A DNA stretch of 64,000 nt from Siphonodentalium dalli. Taxonomy: Eukaryota; Mollusca; Scaphopoda; Gadilida; Siphonodentaliidae. The stretch spans positions 171,311,107 to 171,375,106 of the forward strand of contig CP136061.1 in assembly GCA_032622095.1 (NCBI GenBank). The letters run 5' to 3'. Made by a program: the position numbers and the translations under genes. Below the pieces are notes generated by a model that saw nothing but the letters and a program-made list of their open reading frames with translations, was not told the origin of the DNA and ran no database searches. Positions 44,991-55,355 of this stretch are shown here, piece after piece; position 1 is the stretch's first letter, and each line of letters starts with the position of its first letter.

Positions 44991-47395
44991 TATATATATA
45001 TATACGCGAATAGTAAGTGAAAATGAGACAAGCTATCATGTTCAGTAGAATCGCCTGCGTTTGTATGTGCTAATCTGACATCAGGGAGACACATAAGCAC
45101 TATAGTATATATGTCGTCCTAATGGAGGTTCAGTGTACATGCAAGTTCTAGTATATATTTAATGTATCAGTTTAGAACGGTATAGTGGTATATATCTTGC
45201 CAACGTTAGGTTGAACCAATCCTTAAAGGTACGGTTGGCCTTGGCGGTTGGTATCCTGTGAAAATATTTCCACCCGTCAAAAACCGCCACAAACAGAAAG
45301 AACATCAAAATGTAGACAGACTTTGTCCGTATACAAATAAGAAATATCGCATAAACAGTATATTATTGTCATATGTTTGACTACTGTTATGTAAACAAGA
45401 GCATAAAACGTTACTTTTCTGGTGTTTGTTTATATTATGATGGTAAACATAAAGAGCGTTCTTTGTTGGTGAATTCCTGATATGGAACTTATAAAGAGCG
45501 TTTATGCCATTTGTGTGTGGTTAGCCAATAGCATTGTGCTGTCTTCTGTAACACAATCAGGCTCTTGCTTAGGTAAAATATAGTAGGTCTTTATGATAAC
45601 ATGCTGTTTACGCGATGGTCATGGTTTATATGAATGAAACTCTATGCGTTTTAATGTTATTCTGTTTATCATTATCATTACAAAAATCGCCGGTGCCACT
45701 CATGAAGAAATAAAGTATTACAGTTACCTGGCATTTTGGCTAAACATATATGTCGCCCTAATGGTGTAAATTACATATCCACCACTTCGATATAGCACGC
45801 GTGGATTAGTCAGTGTTTCCTGTTTATTTATCGCATTATATCGCCGCATGTATAAAATATATGACAAAACGCAAATACATTTCCGAAAGCTCCGTCGTGT
45901 TCCAGTATGCGGACTTGTGTACAGGTCAGTCGCAAAACGGTTTTATGTAAATGATGAGACCTTTTAAAGACTAAGATTCTTGTCCATGAAAGTTAGTTGC
46001 TCTTTACGTTTGAGAGTGTTCATACTATTTCGATCCAAACGCAGACGTTGCTGTTGCAAAACAATCGGTTGAATTGATACACATGACACCCACCTTAGTG
46101 CACTTGCAGCTATTTCTTCCACTCACTGGAGACACTAAAGTCTTGAATTAAGAAATCTTAAATTTTATTATGGAATTTAATCTGTGGTTAGTCATTAAAG
46201 ACACGGGCGGATTTGGCGGATTGTATGCTGTTAAAATATTCACATCCATCAAAAACCGCCATAAACAGAAAGAATAGTAAAATTTAGACAGACTTTGTTC
46301 TTATACCAATCTGAAATCTGGCATAAACAGTATGTGATTGGCAATTTTTTACCTTGTTATGTAAACAAAAGAATAAAAGTCACGTTTCTTGGCTTTTGTT
46401 TAGACCCAATATGGTAAACATAAAGAGCGTTATTTGTTACTGTTTTTCTGATATGGAGATAATAAAGAGCGTTTATATCATATGTGTGTGATTAATCAAT
46501 AAAATTGTACTGTGTTATGTAAACAGAAGCACGGCGTTTGTAACACGATCAGGCTCTTGTATACGTACACCATTGTACGTCTTGACGACAACATACTATT
46601 TACGCCCTGAGGTATGTTTGGCATATGAACAGAACTGTATATTTTTTTATTTTCCTTCTGTTGGTGGCGATCTGAACAGATATGAATATTTCTGCATCGA
46701 ACGCCACCCGTGCCTCTAAATAGTGCTTTGTGCTTTGTATATGCCACGAATGTAAAGACTATCTACAATTGTAGTCGGCTGCCTTGTGAACACTTTGAAT
46801 AAATAAAAACATCGATCCGTCTCGATTGTCGTTCTTCCTGTTGATACAGTTGGTGTGACCATTCACAAACAGACTACCAGGAATTGTCACATGGGACTTA
46901 TGACAATCAATGAAGATCCGCATAAAAGCAGTCTGCCCTTCATGTTGATACTTCGAATATGAATATCCTGCTAATATTTATTAAATTAATTAATATGACA
47001 CATGTTCGAGTTCATGTCACTGAGTTTACACTGTGTTGACTTTAGCGTGACATTAGAATACCATAGCAATAGGGGGAAATATATACAATAGTGTATGTGT
47101 CTCCCTAATAAATGTCAAAAGGAAATACGTATATTGTTTAAATAAATTATGAACATTTTCAGCTCTCCATATTAACGATATATGTATAGGCTATATACAA
47201 ATACAAGAATAATCCTCCCATTCGAGAAATATTGTTAAATCGGATTCGTTCTTTGCTGCATGTAGTAACCTAATATTAGGGAGACAAATATAAAATGCGT
47301 ATATGTTGCCCTAATGCGGATTGCTTAAATGTCCATCGCTTCATTGTGGCATGCAACGTTTTAACTCAGCACAGCACCGGTATATGTTCTACCTA
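44991..47395. repeat. Complete copy of the 2.4-kb repeat unit
   Basis: Contains module A with motifs at 45451 and 45493 and module B with motifs at 46422 and 46464, plus all other landmarks. Positions 45083-45100 preserve the empty target site (ACACATAAGCAC) of the large transposon. Confidence 0.75.
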
Positions 47396-48144
47396 TCTAT
47401 TATATATTTTGGAAGATCTGTGTGTCTGTGTGTCTGTCTGTGTGTCTGTGTGTTCGCGATGAACTCGAAAACGGCCCACCCGATTTCGATGAAACTTGGT
47501 ATATGGGGGTATTTTCGGCCGGGGGCGAACATTAGGTCTCATCATTTACATAAAACCGTTTTGCGACTGACCTGTACACAAGTCCGCATACAGGAACACG
47601 ACGGAGCTTTCGGAAATGTATTTGCGTTTTGTCATATATTTTATACATGCGGCGATATAATGCGATAAATAAACAGGAAACACTGACTAATTATATTAGT
47701 GGGGCGAAAATATTAATTTGTCCGTGCGACGTGACCTTGACATTGAAATCGGGTCATTTCAAGGTCAAACTCCCGAATATCACGGGATTTCGATGAAACT
47801 TGGTATGTGGGAATACTTTCTTATGGCGAGTCTCATAATCATATTCATTTGCCCGTGCGACTTTACCTTGAAATCGGGTAACTTCAAGGTCAAATCGCCA
47901 ATTTTGATGGGATTTCGACGAAATTTGATACGTGGTGTTACTTTTGTCCACTGATTGTTTTGGACGGGTCCAGTCGTGACCCCGACCAGACCTTCAAAAT
48001 GATCAATTCAAGGTCAAATCGGGTAAAACCGGATGGATTTCGACGGGCATTTTTGGACTGGTCAAATCGTGACCCCACTTGACCTTGACCTTCAAAATGG
48101 ACAATTCAAGGTCAAAGCCCGGACGAAGTCGGGTCACCTTCTAG
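47396..48144 (+). mobile_element. Non-autonomous Helitron-like element, second forward copy
   Basis: Nearly the same sequence and site as 44234-44990, including the captured fragment, 5' TC and 3' CTTCTAG. Probably copied with the surrounding unit rather than inserted independently. Confidence 0.8.
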
Positions 48145-48249
48145 TATATATATATATACGCGAATAGTAAGTGAAAATGAGACAAGCTATCATGTTCAGT
48201 AGAATCGCCTGCGTTTGTATGTGCTAATCTGACATCAGGGAGACACATA
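48145..48249. repeat. End of repeat unit up to the transposon target site
   Basis: Runs through GACATCAGGGAGACAC to ATA (48247-48249), the left copy of the 3-bp target duplication. Confidence 0.7.
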
Positions 48250-48447
48250 TAGTCAGGTGGCTTAGCAACAATTTTCAGGATTAACGTTACCGGCCGGACA
48301 AAAGTACAAAATTTGGCATGTAGTTTCTTTTCGACCTATCTATTGGTTTTATCCGTGGAACCCACTTATTCGGTTCCGATTTTCCAAGATGGCGGCCAAA
48401 ATCCAAGATGGCCGCCAGAAAAAAAGGAAATCTACTATATATTTTGG
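48250..48447 (+). repeat. Left terminal inverted repeat of the large transposon
   Basis: Pairs with 55929-56113 over nearly its whole length with scattered mismatches and indels. Contains CCAAGATGGCGGCC and CCAAGATGGCCGCC (48384-48416), YY1-like sites. Confidence 0.85.
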
Positions 48448-49111
48448 AACTTCTGTCTGTTTGTTGTTTGTATATCACATAGCGTCATGTGTATTGTGAT
48501 ACAGGATATCAAGTAATGTCTGAAGATGGGCTAGTTTAAAAAGCAAAACCTGCAATTATCTCTCAACTTTACATGTATACTATGTACATGTATATTTGAC
48601 TCATCTAGCCAACAATTAAACGCCATTTTAGTTTACAAGCTTTATGTCGCTTAATATACTCCAACATGACCATCAGACTAATGTAGGAGAGATATTACTA
48701 CACTGAATTATGGATGGAAAGCACATTAGCAGTGCCTACAGGCATTGTTTGGCAACTTCAGGGTGACAGTGAATTGACAGAATTTGCTATCTAAGGGTAA
48801 AAACAACCACGGGAATGGTCATCGGACCGCTTTTGAGAACGTTCGAGCACTCCTTCTCCATGCCCCATGTCACCGTCCTTGGCAGGGAGTGGTTAACACA
48901 ATCCATATTTGGTATTGTTAACCGAATAACGCTCTTTAGTCTGTCCATATTTGCGCCTACGGCTGTTTGCAAGCTATTTTCCATATTTGGTTTTGTTCAC
49001 AGAATAACGCTCTTTATTCTGTCCATATTTGGACGCTGAATCTATCAGTGCACATGGGCACCTTGTTTCAAAATTACAGTATCCTATCCATTTCTTTTCG
49101 GATAAAGCAAC
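48448..49111 (+). other. 5' non-coding region of the transposon gene
   Basis: No gene. Two AACGCTCTTT motifs (48928, 49006) are each followed by CTGTCCATATTTG-type sequence, so a ~78-bp segment is tandemly repeated just upstream of the ORF start. Probably promoter. Confidence 0.5.
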
Positions 49112-50476
49112 ATGGAGCTAGACTTTAGCCGATGTATCATCTGCCAAGATAAAACAGCTGAAGACTTAAGATGTCCCCTTCTCAACCCGTCAGTAGGCGG
49201 CGATAAGACATCTGCGTATGAGTCATTCTTGACGAATGTTGAACAGTTCCGTGAGATTAATCTGCTCCCAATCGGACTGAAGTTTGGGAGTGATCAAACC
49301 GTTGACACGTTTGTGAAAAATTCTGCGTCGTGGCATAAATCCTGTCATGTACAGTTCGGCAACTACAAACTGGCAAGAGCGAGAAAGCGAAAGGAATCCA
49401 ATCCACATGAAAATGATAATGAACAAGGTAGACAACCTAGTAAGCGGCGCTCAATCATCATGATAGAACAATGTTTCTTTTGCGAGAAAGGCGCAGACGA
49501 GGATAATCCCCTCCACCACGTTTCATCATATGATATGGATACGGGCCTTAAGACTGTGGTTAGTGAACTGCAGGATACCCAGCTACTTGCTAGGATTGTT
49601 GGGTCAGATCTCATGGCCATGGATGCGACATATCATTTAACATGTTTGACCCACCTTCGAAATCGATATCGCAGTCATATGAGACAGTTAAAGAAGGCAA
49701 CAACAAACACTGACGATATAATGAATGAGGCAAGAACATTTGTTGAACTTGCTGGTCATATTGAAATTTCAGTCAATGCTGGTACTCTTATCTTCAAATT
49801 ATCAGAGTTACACACCCTATATGTTAATCGGCTTGAGGAGCTGAACATTACAAAGACTATCAACAAAACCAGATTTAAGGAGCAGTTGCTTGAGCGGTTC
49901 TCTGAGGCACAAGCACAACATGATGGCCGGAACATCGTTATAATATTCAAGGATGGAATGAAAGACATGATTAAAGATGCCCTGAAAAAACGTGACTTTA
50001 CTGAAGATGCCCTGATAATGGCACAAGCAGCAACAATCGTTAGAAAGGATATCTTTCATCATGAAGGATTCCAATTCACCGGCCAGTTTCCACCGGGTTG
50101 TCAGGAGAAATCATTACCACCGAGTCTACAGTGTCTCGTCTCCATGATTGTTAATGGTCCAAATCTGATAGAGAGTAACGATTCACAAGTGTGTCTAACT
50201 GTTGGACAAACCATCGTCCACAACGTCAAGAAACGTAAACCTAATTCATCTACGAAAGTCAGGCACACTCTGGACAGAGAACCTCCACTACCAATTTACA
50301 TTGGCATAAATATACACGCACTGACTAGAAGTAAGAAGATCATCCAACAGTCACACCAGATGGGTATCAGTGTTTCCTATGGCAGGGTGATGCAGATTGA
50401 AGAGTGGCTCGCCACAGCTGTATGTGAGAGGTTTGAAGATGATGGTGTAGTAGCACCAACTATTCTGCGAAAATGA
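49112..50476 (+). CDS. Transposon protein, N-terminal part (zinc motifs)
   Basis: The 454 residues start at ATG. Two Cys/His clusters of the form CxxC...HxxxC are visible: CIICQ with SWHKSCHVQF, and CFFCEKG with DATYHLTCLTHL. They are separated by a basic linker (RARKRKES, KRR). This double arrangement is common in large uncharacterised proteins of cnidarians and molluscs (from memory). TGA at 50474-50476 interrupts the frame right before LFTVGALDNLDHNP, which continues in the same frame. The stop replaces what looks like a single residue and is shared with the second copy. Confidence 0.78.
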   Translation: MELDFSRCIICQDKTAEDLRCPLLNPSVGGDKTSAYESFLTNVEQFREINLLPIGLKFGSDQTVDTFVKNSASWHKSCHVQFGNYKLARARKRKESNPHENDNEQGRQPSKRRSIIMIEQCFFCEKGADEDNPLHHVSSYDMDTGLKTVVSELQDTQLLARIVGSDLMAMDATYHLTCLTHLRNRYRSHMRQLKKATTNTDDIMNEARTFVELAGHIEISVNAGTLIFKLSELHTLYVNRLEELNITKTINKTRFKEQLLERFSEAQAQHDGRNIVIIFKDGMKDMIKDALKKRDFTEDALIMAQAATIVRKDIFHHEGFQFTGQFPPGCQEKSLPPSLQCLVSMIVNGPNLIESNDSQVCLTVGQTIVHNVKKRKPNSSTKVRHTLDREPPLPIYIGINIHALTRSKKIIQQSHQMGISVSYGRVMQIEEWLATAVCERFEDDGVVAPTILRK

Positions 50477-50485
50477 CTCTTTACT

Positions 50486-51571
50486 GTGGGCGCTCTTGAC
50501 AATCTCGATCACAATCCAAGTGCAACAACAGCCACGACATCTTTTCATGGCACTGGCATTAGTACATTTCAATTCCCAAGCACGAGGGAACCCGGTGTCA
50601 TCAGGGAACCTGTCACATTACCGCCATCAAGGGCGCATACTCACTCGCTTCCAGACCATTATGCTTATGTTCCTGCAGTTTCGTTGAAGTCTACTGGTGT
50701 TCAGGTACCAGAGAGTAATAGTGAACATGTGAAGCTTGACCTGGTAGAAGCAAAACGTGAAGAATATGACTGGATAAAACATAGTCTTCAACATATCAGT
50801 GATGTGGAACTGTGCAAGACGAGTTCACTTACATGGTCTGCTTATCACGCCACTCAACAACAGCCAACATCAGAGCTAACAGCAATATGTGCACTGCTCC
50901 CTCTCTTCTATGAAAAATCAGACACACCAGCAATGATTAAACATGGCATGGATGAACATCGGCAGGCAACAGAGTATCTCAACCCAGGACAAATCCCAGT
51001 GATTACGTTTGACCAGCCTCTGTTCACGCTCGCCAAGTACGTACAATGGAAATGGCCAGATCTCTATGGCGAGAAAGTCTATGTAGTTATGATGGGCGGA
51101 CTGCACATTGAGAAAGCGCTGTGGAACACTGTTGGCGATTTATTAGATGGGGCAGGTTGGACGACAGCTCTCACTGAATCTGAAGTTGCTTCATCTGGAA
51201 CAGCTGATTCATTCCTGAAAGTATCACACATTACCAGGACTTGGCATGCCCACCAGGTCACTGTTCTTGTTCTTCACAGGCTACTGAATGAAGCATTCAA
51301 CCAGAGATCTAATGTTGATGAGAGTTTCAGCATCTGGCTGGAACAAATGTGTAAGAAATCTCCCACGTTCAAGTTCTGGCACATGATCGCACACTATGAG
51401 ATTCTGATTCTCATATTTGTTAGAGCCCATCGGGAGATAAACTTCCCATTGTATGTTACTGTATTAGAGGCACTCGTACCATTGTTCTTTGCGTTAGACC
51501 ATGTGAACTATTCTCGCTGGCTGTCTACACATCAGAGACATGAAGGCGCTGCCACAAGAGATCAAAGATGA
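50486..51571 (+). CDS. Transposon protein, middle part
   Basis: Same frame as the preceding ORF, no ATG start; it is a continuation after the TGA. Conserved-looking stretches: VGALDNLDHNPSATTATTSF, PVITFDQPLFTLAKYVQWKW, VVMMGGLHIEKALWNTVGD and SSGTADSFLKVSHITRTWHA. The Asp in TFDQ and the GGLHIE strand could belong to a divergent RNase H-like (DDE) fold, but I cannot confirm a triad. A frameshift near 51540 moves the reading to the next ORF. Confidence 0.72.
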   Translation: MGALDNLDHNPSATTATTSFHGTGISTFQFPSTREPGVIREPVTLPPSRAHTHSLPDHYAYVPAVSLKSTGVQVPESNSEHVKLDLVEAKREEYDWIKHSLQHISDVELCKTSSLTWSAYHATQQQPTSELTAICALLPLFYEKSDTPAMIKHGMDEHRQATEYLNPGQIPVITFDQPLFTLAKYVQWKWPDLYGEKVYVVMMGGLHIEKALWNTVGDLLDGAGWTTALTESEVASSGTADSFLKVSHITRTWHAHQVTVLVLHRLLNEAFNQRSNVDESFSIWLEQMCKKSPTFKFWHMIAHYEILILIFVRAHREINFPLYVTVLEALVPLFFALDHVNYSRWLSTHQRHEGAATRDQR

Positions 51572-52814
51572 GTTTGAAACTCGGAATCACTGGACAATCG
51601 CAAAGTCGTCACACAGATACTCTGCGATCCCAATAGACCAAGCGCATGAGCAGGAGAATAAAGTGGAGAAAGCATCCGGTGGTGCAGTAGGACTCACTGA
51701 GAATCCAGTTGCCTTCAGACGCTGGATGACCGCTGGACCCGATCTTGCCAGACTTCTGACACAGTACGAGAATGGATATCTTCATGACGATGATCCGGAA
51801 AACCCCGCTAACTTCGAACACCATGAACAGGGACTTGCAGCACAGAAAACCTTCCAGCGACAGGTTGATAGCCTATCTAACACAATACGCCAGATGGGAA
51901 ATCCCTTCCTGGATGACTTCCCAGAGTTGGTAACTCTTGATAGTCGTAACTGCGCGAATGAGGCGGTAGTGAATACAATCCGTACACTGGAAGACACAGG
52001 CACAAAGAAGTATCAAGAGTATGTGAATACTGTGCTCGTGGATCGGAGTCACTCCATACATGATACGATCTCAAAGAATTCACTACCCCTGTTCTCAACA
52101 AAGCTCAAAGTCAGAATGAAGGATTGCAAGAAAGTAAAGGTGCTTGAGAACAATGTGGCACTATTCGGCCAGTTATACATCTCTTTACAAAATAGAGATG
52201 GTGACATCAGTGAATTCTTTGCACACGAAGTTCAGTCGTATCCTCCATCCCTGTCTGATATTGGAAAGCTTAATCTGTCTGGTACCAAATGTCATCTGTT
52301 ACAATGTATCGAGGCACCAAACCAGACAGAGGCACCTGTATTATATGACTGCAAAGTTCTGGATGGTGCGGTGACAGTACATGCATTGCCTGTAACAAAT
52401 GTCTCAACATTCCAGGAATATGCTGACAATGTGTTTATACCCCACCTGGAACGTCAGCTGCGTGACACAAAGCGAGTGGATGTTGTGTGGGACGAATACC
52501 GGCCAGATAGCCTGAAGGAGGGAACCAGGGAGAAACGAGGCAAAGGTGTGCGTAGGAAAGTATCAGGTGACACCAAGCTGCACCAACTATTCTGCGAAAA
52601 TGACTCTTTACTGTGGGCGCTCTTGACAATCTCGATCACAATCCAAGTGCAACAACAGCCACGACATCTTTTCATGGCACTGGCATTAGTACATTTCAAT
52701 TCCCAAGCACGAGGGAACCCGGTGTCATCAGGGAACCTGTCACATTACCGCCATCAAGGGCGCATACTCACTCGCTTCCAGACCATTATGCTTATGTTCC
52801 TGCAGTTTCGTTGA
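51540..52814 (+). CDS. Transposon protein, C-terminal part cut by the internal duplication
   Basis: Begins MKALPQEIKDEF and carries IPIDQAHEQENK and GLTENPVAFRRWM. It is authentic only up to about 52580. There the tandem duplication joins it to sequence from the ORF-1/ORF-2 border and the rest is read out of frame. Confidence 0.65.
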   Translation: MKALPQEIKDEFETRNHWTIAKSSHRYSAIPIDQAHEQENKVEKASGGAVGLTENPVAFRRWMTAGPDLARLLTQYENGYLHDDDPENPANFEHHEQGLAAQKTFQRQVDSLSNTIRQMGNPFLDDFPELVTLDSRNCANEAVVNTIRTLEDTGTKKYQEYVNTVLVDRSHSIHDTISKNSLPLFSTKLKVRMKDCKKVKVLENNVALFGQLYISLQNRDGDISEFFAHEVQSYPPSLSDIGKLNLSGTKCHLLQCIEAPNQTEAPVLYDCKVLDGAVTVHALPVTNVSTFQEYADNVFIPHLERQLRDTKRVDVVWDEYRPDSLKEGTREKRGKGVRRKVSGDTKLHQLFCENDSLLWALLTISITIQVQQQPRHLFMALALVHFNSQARGNPVSSGNLSHYRHQGRILTRFQTIMLMFLQFR

Positions 52815-53698
52815 AGTCTACTGGTGTTCAGGTACCAGAGAGTAATAGTGAACATGTGAAGCTTGACCTGGTAGAAGCAAAACGTGAAGAATATGACTGG
52901 ATAAAACATAGTCTTCAACATATCAGTGATGTGGAACTGTGCAAGACGAGTTCACTTACATGGTCTGCTTATCACGCCACTCAACAACAGCCAACATCAG
53001 AGCTAACAGCAATATGTGCACTGCTCCCTCTCTTCTATGAAAAATCAGACACACCAGCAATGATTAAACATGGCATGGATGAACATCGGCAGGCAACAGA
53101 GTATCTCAACCCAGGACAAATCCCAGTGATTACGTTTGACCAGCCTCTGTTCACGCTCGCCAAGTACGTACAATGGAAATGGCCAGATCTCTATGGCGAG
53201 AAAGTCTATGTAGTTATGATGGGCGGACTGCACATTGAGAAAGCGCTGTGGAACACTGTTGGCGATTTATTAGATGGGGCAGGTTGGACGACAGCTCTCA
53301 CTGAATCTGAAGTTGCTTCATCTGGAACAGCTGATTCATTCCTGAAAGTATCACACATTACCAGGACTTGGCATGCCCACCAGGTCACTGTTCTTGTTCT
53401 TCACAGGCTACTGAATGAAGCATTCAACCAGAGATCTAATGTTGATGAGAGTTTCAGCATCTGGCTGGAACAAATGTGTAAGAAATCTCCCACGTTCAAG
53501 TTCTGGCACATGATCGCACACTATGAGATTCTGATTCTCATATTTGTTAGAGCCCATCGGGAGATAAACTTCCCATTGTATGTTACTGTATTAGAGGCAC
53601 TCGTACCATTGTTCTTTGCGTTAGACCATGTGAACTATTCTCGCTGGCTGTCTACACATCAGAGACATGAAGGCGCTGCCACAAGAGATCAAAGATGA
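52613..53698 (+). CDS. Duplicate of the transposon middle part
   Basis: Second copy of the 361-codon middle ORF inside the tandem duplication; the translation is identical to 50486-51571. Confidence 0.7.
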   Translation: MGALDNLDHNPSATTATTSFHGTGISTFQFPSTREPGVIREPVTLPPSRAHTHSLPDHYAYVPAVSLKSTGVQVPESNSEHVKLDLVEAKREEYDWIKHSLQHISDVELCKTSSLTWSAYHATQQQPTSELTAICALLPLFYEKSDTPAMIKHGMDEHRQATEYLNPGQIPVITFDQPLFTLAKYVQWKWPDLYGEKVYVVMMGGLHIEKALWNTVGDLLDGAGWTTALTESEVASSGTADSFLKVSHITRTWHAHQVTVLVLHRLLNEAFNQRSNVDESFSIWLEQMCKKSPTFKFWHMIAHYEILILIFVRAHREINFPLYVTVLEALVPLFFALDHVNYSRWLSTHQRHEGAATRDQR

Positions 53699-55355
53699 GT
53701 TTGAAACTCGGAATCACTGGACAATCGCAAAGTCGTCACACAGATACTCTGCGATCCCAATAGACCAAGCGCATGAGCAGGAGAATAAAGTGGAGAAAGC
53801 ATCCGGTGGTGCAGTAGGACTCACTGAGAATCCAGTTGCCTTCAGACGCTGGATGACCGCTGGACCCGATCTTGCCAGACTTCTGACACAGTACGAGAAT
53901 GGATATCTTCATGACGATGATCCGGAAAACCCCGCTAACTTCGAACACCATGAACAGGGACTTGCAGCACAGAAAACCTTCCAGCGACAGGTTGATAGCC
54001 TATCTAACACAATACGCCAGATGGGAAATCCCTTCCTGGATGACTTCCCAGAGTTGGTAACTCTTGATAGTCGTAACTGCGCGAATGAGGCGGTAGTGAA
54101 TACAATCCGTACACTGGAAGACACAGGCACAAAGAAGTATCAAGAGTATGTGAATACTGTGCTCGTGGATCGGAGTCACTCCATACATGATACGATCTCA
54201 AAGAATTCACTACCCCTGTTCTCAACAAAGCTCAAAGTCAGAATGAAGGATTGCAAGAAAGTAAAGGTGCTTGAGAACAATGTGGCACTATTCGGCCAGT
54301 TATACATCTCTTTACAAAATAGAGATGGTGACATCAGTGAATTCTTTGCACACGAAGTTCAGTCGTATCCTCCATCCCTGTCTGATATTGGAAAGCTTAA
54401 TCTGTCTGGTACCAAATGTCATCTGTTACAATGTATCGAGGCACCAAACCAGACAGAGGCACCTGTATTATATGACTGCAAAGTTCTGGATGGTGCGGTG
54501 ACAGTACATGCATTGCCTGTAACAAATGTCTCAACATTCCAGGAATATGCTGACAATGTGTTTATACCCCACCTGGAACGTCAGCTGCGTGACACAAAGC
54601 GAGTGGATGTTGTGTGGGACGAATACCGGCCAGATAGCCTGAAGGAGGGAACCAGGGAGAAACGAGGCAAAGGTGTGCGTAGGAAAGTATCAGGTGACAC
54701 CAAGCTGCCGGGCAACTGGAATGACTTCCTCCGTGATCCAATCAACAAGAAGGAACTCTTTGAATTCCTGTCGTCAACAGTTGCGGATTGCAGCATCCCT
54801 CCTGAGTGTTCGGTATATATCACAGCTGGAGAGCATGTTACATGTGTTGGAACGCAGATCGAAATGTCCAGCTGCAATCAGGAAGAAGCAGACACTAGGA
54901 TTGTGGTTCACGTGAAGCATGCTTTGGAGAATGGAACAAAATCCATCCAGGTGCGAACTGTGGACACAGACATCGTCGTTGTTCTTATCGGTGTGTTTCA
55001 TGGCCTATCTCAGATAAATGCTGATCTTGATCTCTGGGTAGCATTTGGAACTGGAAAGAACTACACTCATTACAGCATCAACGCCATTTGTGCCCATCTT
55101 GGTGAACAGAAATCATGTTCCCTGCCCGTTTTCCACTCCTTGTCAGGATATGATACTACATCAGTGTTTAGAGGGAAAGGGAAGAAATCGTTCTGGCAGG
55201 CATGGAATGCTTATGAGGAAGTTACTGATACCTTTGTTCATCTTGCCGCACATCCGTTTGAGCATCTTGACTTACATTCTGAATCATTTCAAAGAATCGA
55301 GAGACTAGTTGTCGTAGTTTATGACAAAACAAGTAACGCTATATATGAATGTTAA
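53667..55355 (+). CDS. Transposon protein, C-terminal part with a FEN/XPG-like region
   Basis: The 562-residue open frame continues past the duplication. Near the end it shows QEEADTRIVVHVKHAL (about 54880), VRTVDTDIVVVLIG (about 54953) and SLSGYDTTSVFRGKGKKSF (about 55138). The order acidic E-E-A-D, T-x-D-x-D, then G-x-D followed by a G-x-G-K turn resembles the catalytic half of PIN/FEN-type nucleases. This is inference by motif order. The frame breaks near 55340, and the tail continues in the next ORF. Confidence 0.7.
   Translation: MKALPQEIKDEFETRNHWTIAKSSHRYSAIPIDQAHEQENKVEKASGGAVGLTENPVAFRRWMTAGPDLARLLTQYENGYLHDDDPENPANFEHHEQGLAAQKTFQRQVDSLSNTIRQMGNPFLDDFPELVTLDSRNCANEAVVNTIRTLEDTGTKKYQEYVNTVLVDRSHSIHDTISKNSLPLFSTKLKVRMKDCKKVKVLENNVALFGQLYISLQNRDGDISEFFAHEVQSYPPSLSDIGKLNLSGTKCHLLQCIEAPNQTEAPVLYDCKVLDGAVTVHALPVTNVSTFQEYADNVFIPHLERQLRDTKRVDVVWDEYRPDSLKEGTREKRGKGVRRKVSGDTKLPGNWNDFLRDPINKKELFEFLSSTVADCSIPPECSVYITAGEHVTCVGTQIEMSSCNQEEADTRIVVHVKHALENGTKSIQVRTVDTDIVVVLIGVFHGLSQINADLDLWVAFGTGKNYTHYSINAICAHLGEQKSCSLPVFHSLSGYDTTSVFRGKGKKSFWQAWNAYEEVTDTFVHLAAHPFEHLDLHSESFQRIERLVVVVYDKTSNAIYEC

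Larger units (their letters stand above)
50454..54707 (+). repeat. 2,127-bp internal tandem duplication
   Basis: Positions 50454-52580 and 52581-54707 are repeats that look identical. Each starts CACCAACTATTCTGCG. The second transposon copy (59271 onward) lacks it. The length is 709 codons, so the phase is unchanged. Confidence 0.9.

Noticed and set aside
44133-47668. ORFs of 80-115 codons across the Helitron 5' region
   Set aside because: They span the repeat/Helitron border and a GTGT microsatellite, so they cannot be conserved genes.
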